Assembly (NCBI GenBank): GCA_007131945.1
Contig: SLPP01000109.1
Span: 1-6,747, forward strand
Direction: 5' to 3'
Length of the DNA stretch: 6,747 bases
Source: Paracoccaceae bacterium
Lineage (GTDB): Bacteria; Pseudomonadota; Alphaproteobacteria; Rhodobacterales; Rhodobacteraceae
Part shown: positions 6,188 to 6,747 of the stretch, piece after piece
How the letters are laid out: each line of letters opens with the position of its first letter
Position numbering within the stretch: the first letter of the stretch is position 1
Notes under the pieces: generated by a model
Database searches by the model: none
The model's input: the letters and a program-made list of their open reading frames with translations, nothing else
Told to the model about the DNA's origin: nothing
Program-made: the position numbers and the translations under genes

Positions 6188-6747
6188 ATGTCCAACGGCT
6201 CGCTCTGGGAATACGCCAATCCGGTGAAGTTCATGCGGCTCTCGGGGCGCGTGCTGCCCTGGGTCGCCGGGCTGGCGGCGGTACTGGTCGGGGGCGGGCT
6301 CTTCTGGGGGTTCTTCCTGACGCCCGACGACTTCCGCCAGGGCTCGACCGTCAAGATCATCTTCCTGCATGTCCCCGCGGCGCTGGTCGCGATCAACGCC
6401 TGGATCATGATGCTGGTCGCCTCGCTCGTCTGGCTGATCCGCCGCCACCATGTCGCTGCGCTGGCGGCGAAGGCCGCCGCCCCGGTCGGCGCGGTGATGA
6501 CCGTGATCGGGCTTTTCACCGGCGCGGTCTGGGGCCAGCCGATGTGGGGCACCTGGTGGGCCTGGGACCCGCGGCTCACCGCCTTCCTGATCCTCTTCCT
6601 CTTCTACCTCGGCTACATCGCGCTCTGGTCGGCGATCGAGGATGCCGACACCGCCGCCGACCTGACCGCGGTCCTCTGCCTCGTCGGCACGGTCTTCGCG
6701 GTGCTCTCGCGCTACGCCGCCTTCTTCTGGAGCCAGGGCCTGCACCA
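6188..6747 (+). CDS. ccmC: Heme exporter protein CcmC, N-terminal part (runs off the right edge)
   Basis: The frame from ATG 6188 is open for 186 codons to the window end; CcmC is usually about 240-250 residues, so about three quarters is present. CcmC is the polytopic membrane protein that binds heme and loads it covalently onto CcmE. It starts SLWEYANPVKFM, followed by helix 1 (about 22-44) and the periplasmic TPDDFRQGSTVKIIFLHVPAA, in which H61 is the first conserved heme-ligand histidine. The tryptophan-rich heme-binding WWD motif WGQPMWGTWWAWDPRLT (115-131) is intact. Helices continue through ILFLFYLGYIALW to SQGLH, where H186 is the second ligand histidine and the last complete codon in the window. 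AGGT at 6177-6180 is the likely ribosome site, seven bases from the ATG. The segment before H186 differs from the common family form (see findings). ccmD and ccmG would be expected beyond the edge. Confidence 0.96.
   Translation, partial: MSNGSLWEYANPVKFMRLSGRVLPWVAGLAAVLVGGGLFWGFFLTPDDFRQGSTVKIIFLHVPAALVAINAWIMMLVASLVWLIRRHHVAALAAKAAAPVGAVMTVIGLFTGAVWGQPMWGTWWAWDPRLTAFLILFLFYLGYIALWSAIEDADTAADLTAVLCLVGTVFAVLSRYAAFFWSQGLH

Noticed and set aside
5198..6745. A 515-codon minus-strand open frame opposite ccmA, ccmB and ccmC
   Set aside because: Its translation is composed largely of R, E, D, G and Q without domain motifs, which is what an antisense reading of hydrophobic membrane genes gives. 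The plus-strand ccm genes are unambiguous.

Overview
This window looks like a chromosomal housekeeping segment of a GC-rich alphaproteobacterium, most likely in the Rhodobacterales (Rhodobacter/Paracoccus/Roseobacter relatives). The reasons are strong G/C bias at third codon positions, a short alphaproteobacterial-type SecD, a YajC beginning MFISPAHAQA, and the joining of secDF to a cytochrome c maturation (ccm) cluster. All assignments come from reading protein motifs and known family features; no database search was possible.

Layout: (1) 1-525, minus strand, the N-terminal part of an outer-membrane MipA/OmpV-family beta-barrel protein with a signal peptide; it runs off the left edge. (2) 526-859, a divergent intergenic region with a candidate sigma70-type promoter for yajC and a compact inverted repeat just upstream of it. 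(3) 860-3939, yajC-secD-secF, the accessory subcomplex of the Sec translocon; the yajC-secD spacer carries two GC-rich hairpins built on a direct repeat. (4) 3947-4300, a small Mth938-domain (DUF498, NDUFAF3-like) protein seven bases after secF. (5) 4348-4794, a UPF0178 (YaiI/YqxD) protein with a GTG start. (6) 4863-6747, ccmA, ccmB and most of ccmC; ccmC is cut by the right edge.

How the genes work together: SecD, SecF and YajC bind SecYEG and use the proton-motive force to help pull preproteins into the periplasm. CcmA, CcmB and CcmC form the heme-handling ABC-type complex that presents heme to CcmE for attachment to exported apocytochromes c. Apocytochromes c cross the membrane through Sec, so the segment as a whole concerns membrane and periplasmic protein biogenesis. 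The Mth938 protein resembles the mitochondrial complex I assembly factor NDUFAF3, which would fit that theme, but its role here is inferred. All genes from yajC onward lie on the plus strand with short spacers (7 to 110 bases) and no convincing terminator, so a single transcript or overlapping transcripts are plausible.

I found no undescribed multi-gene system. The items most worth a second look are the repeat-built hairpins between yajC and secD, the tight secF-DUF498 linkage, and an unusual sequence around the second heme-ligand histidine of CcmC.
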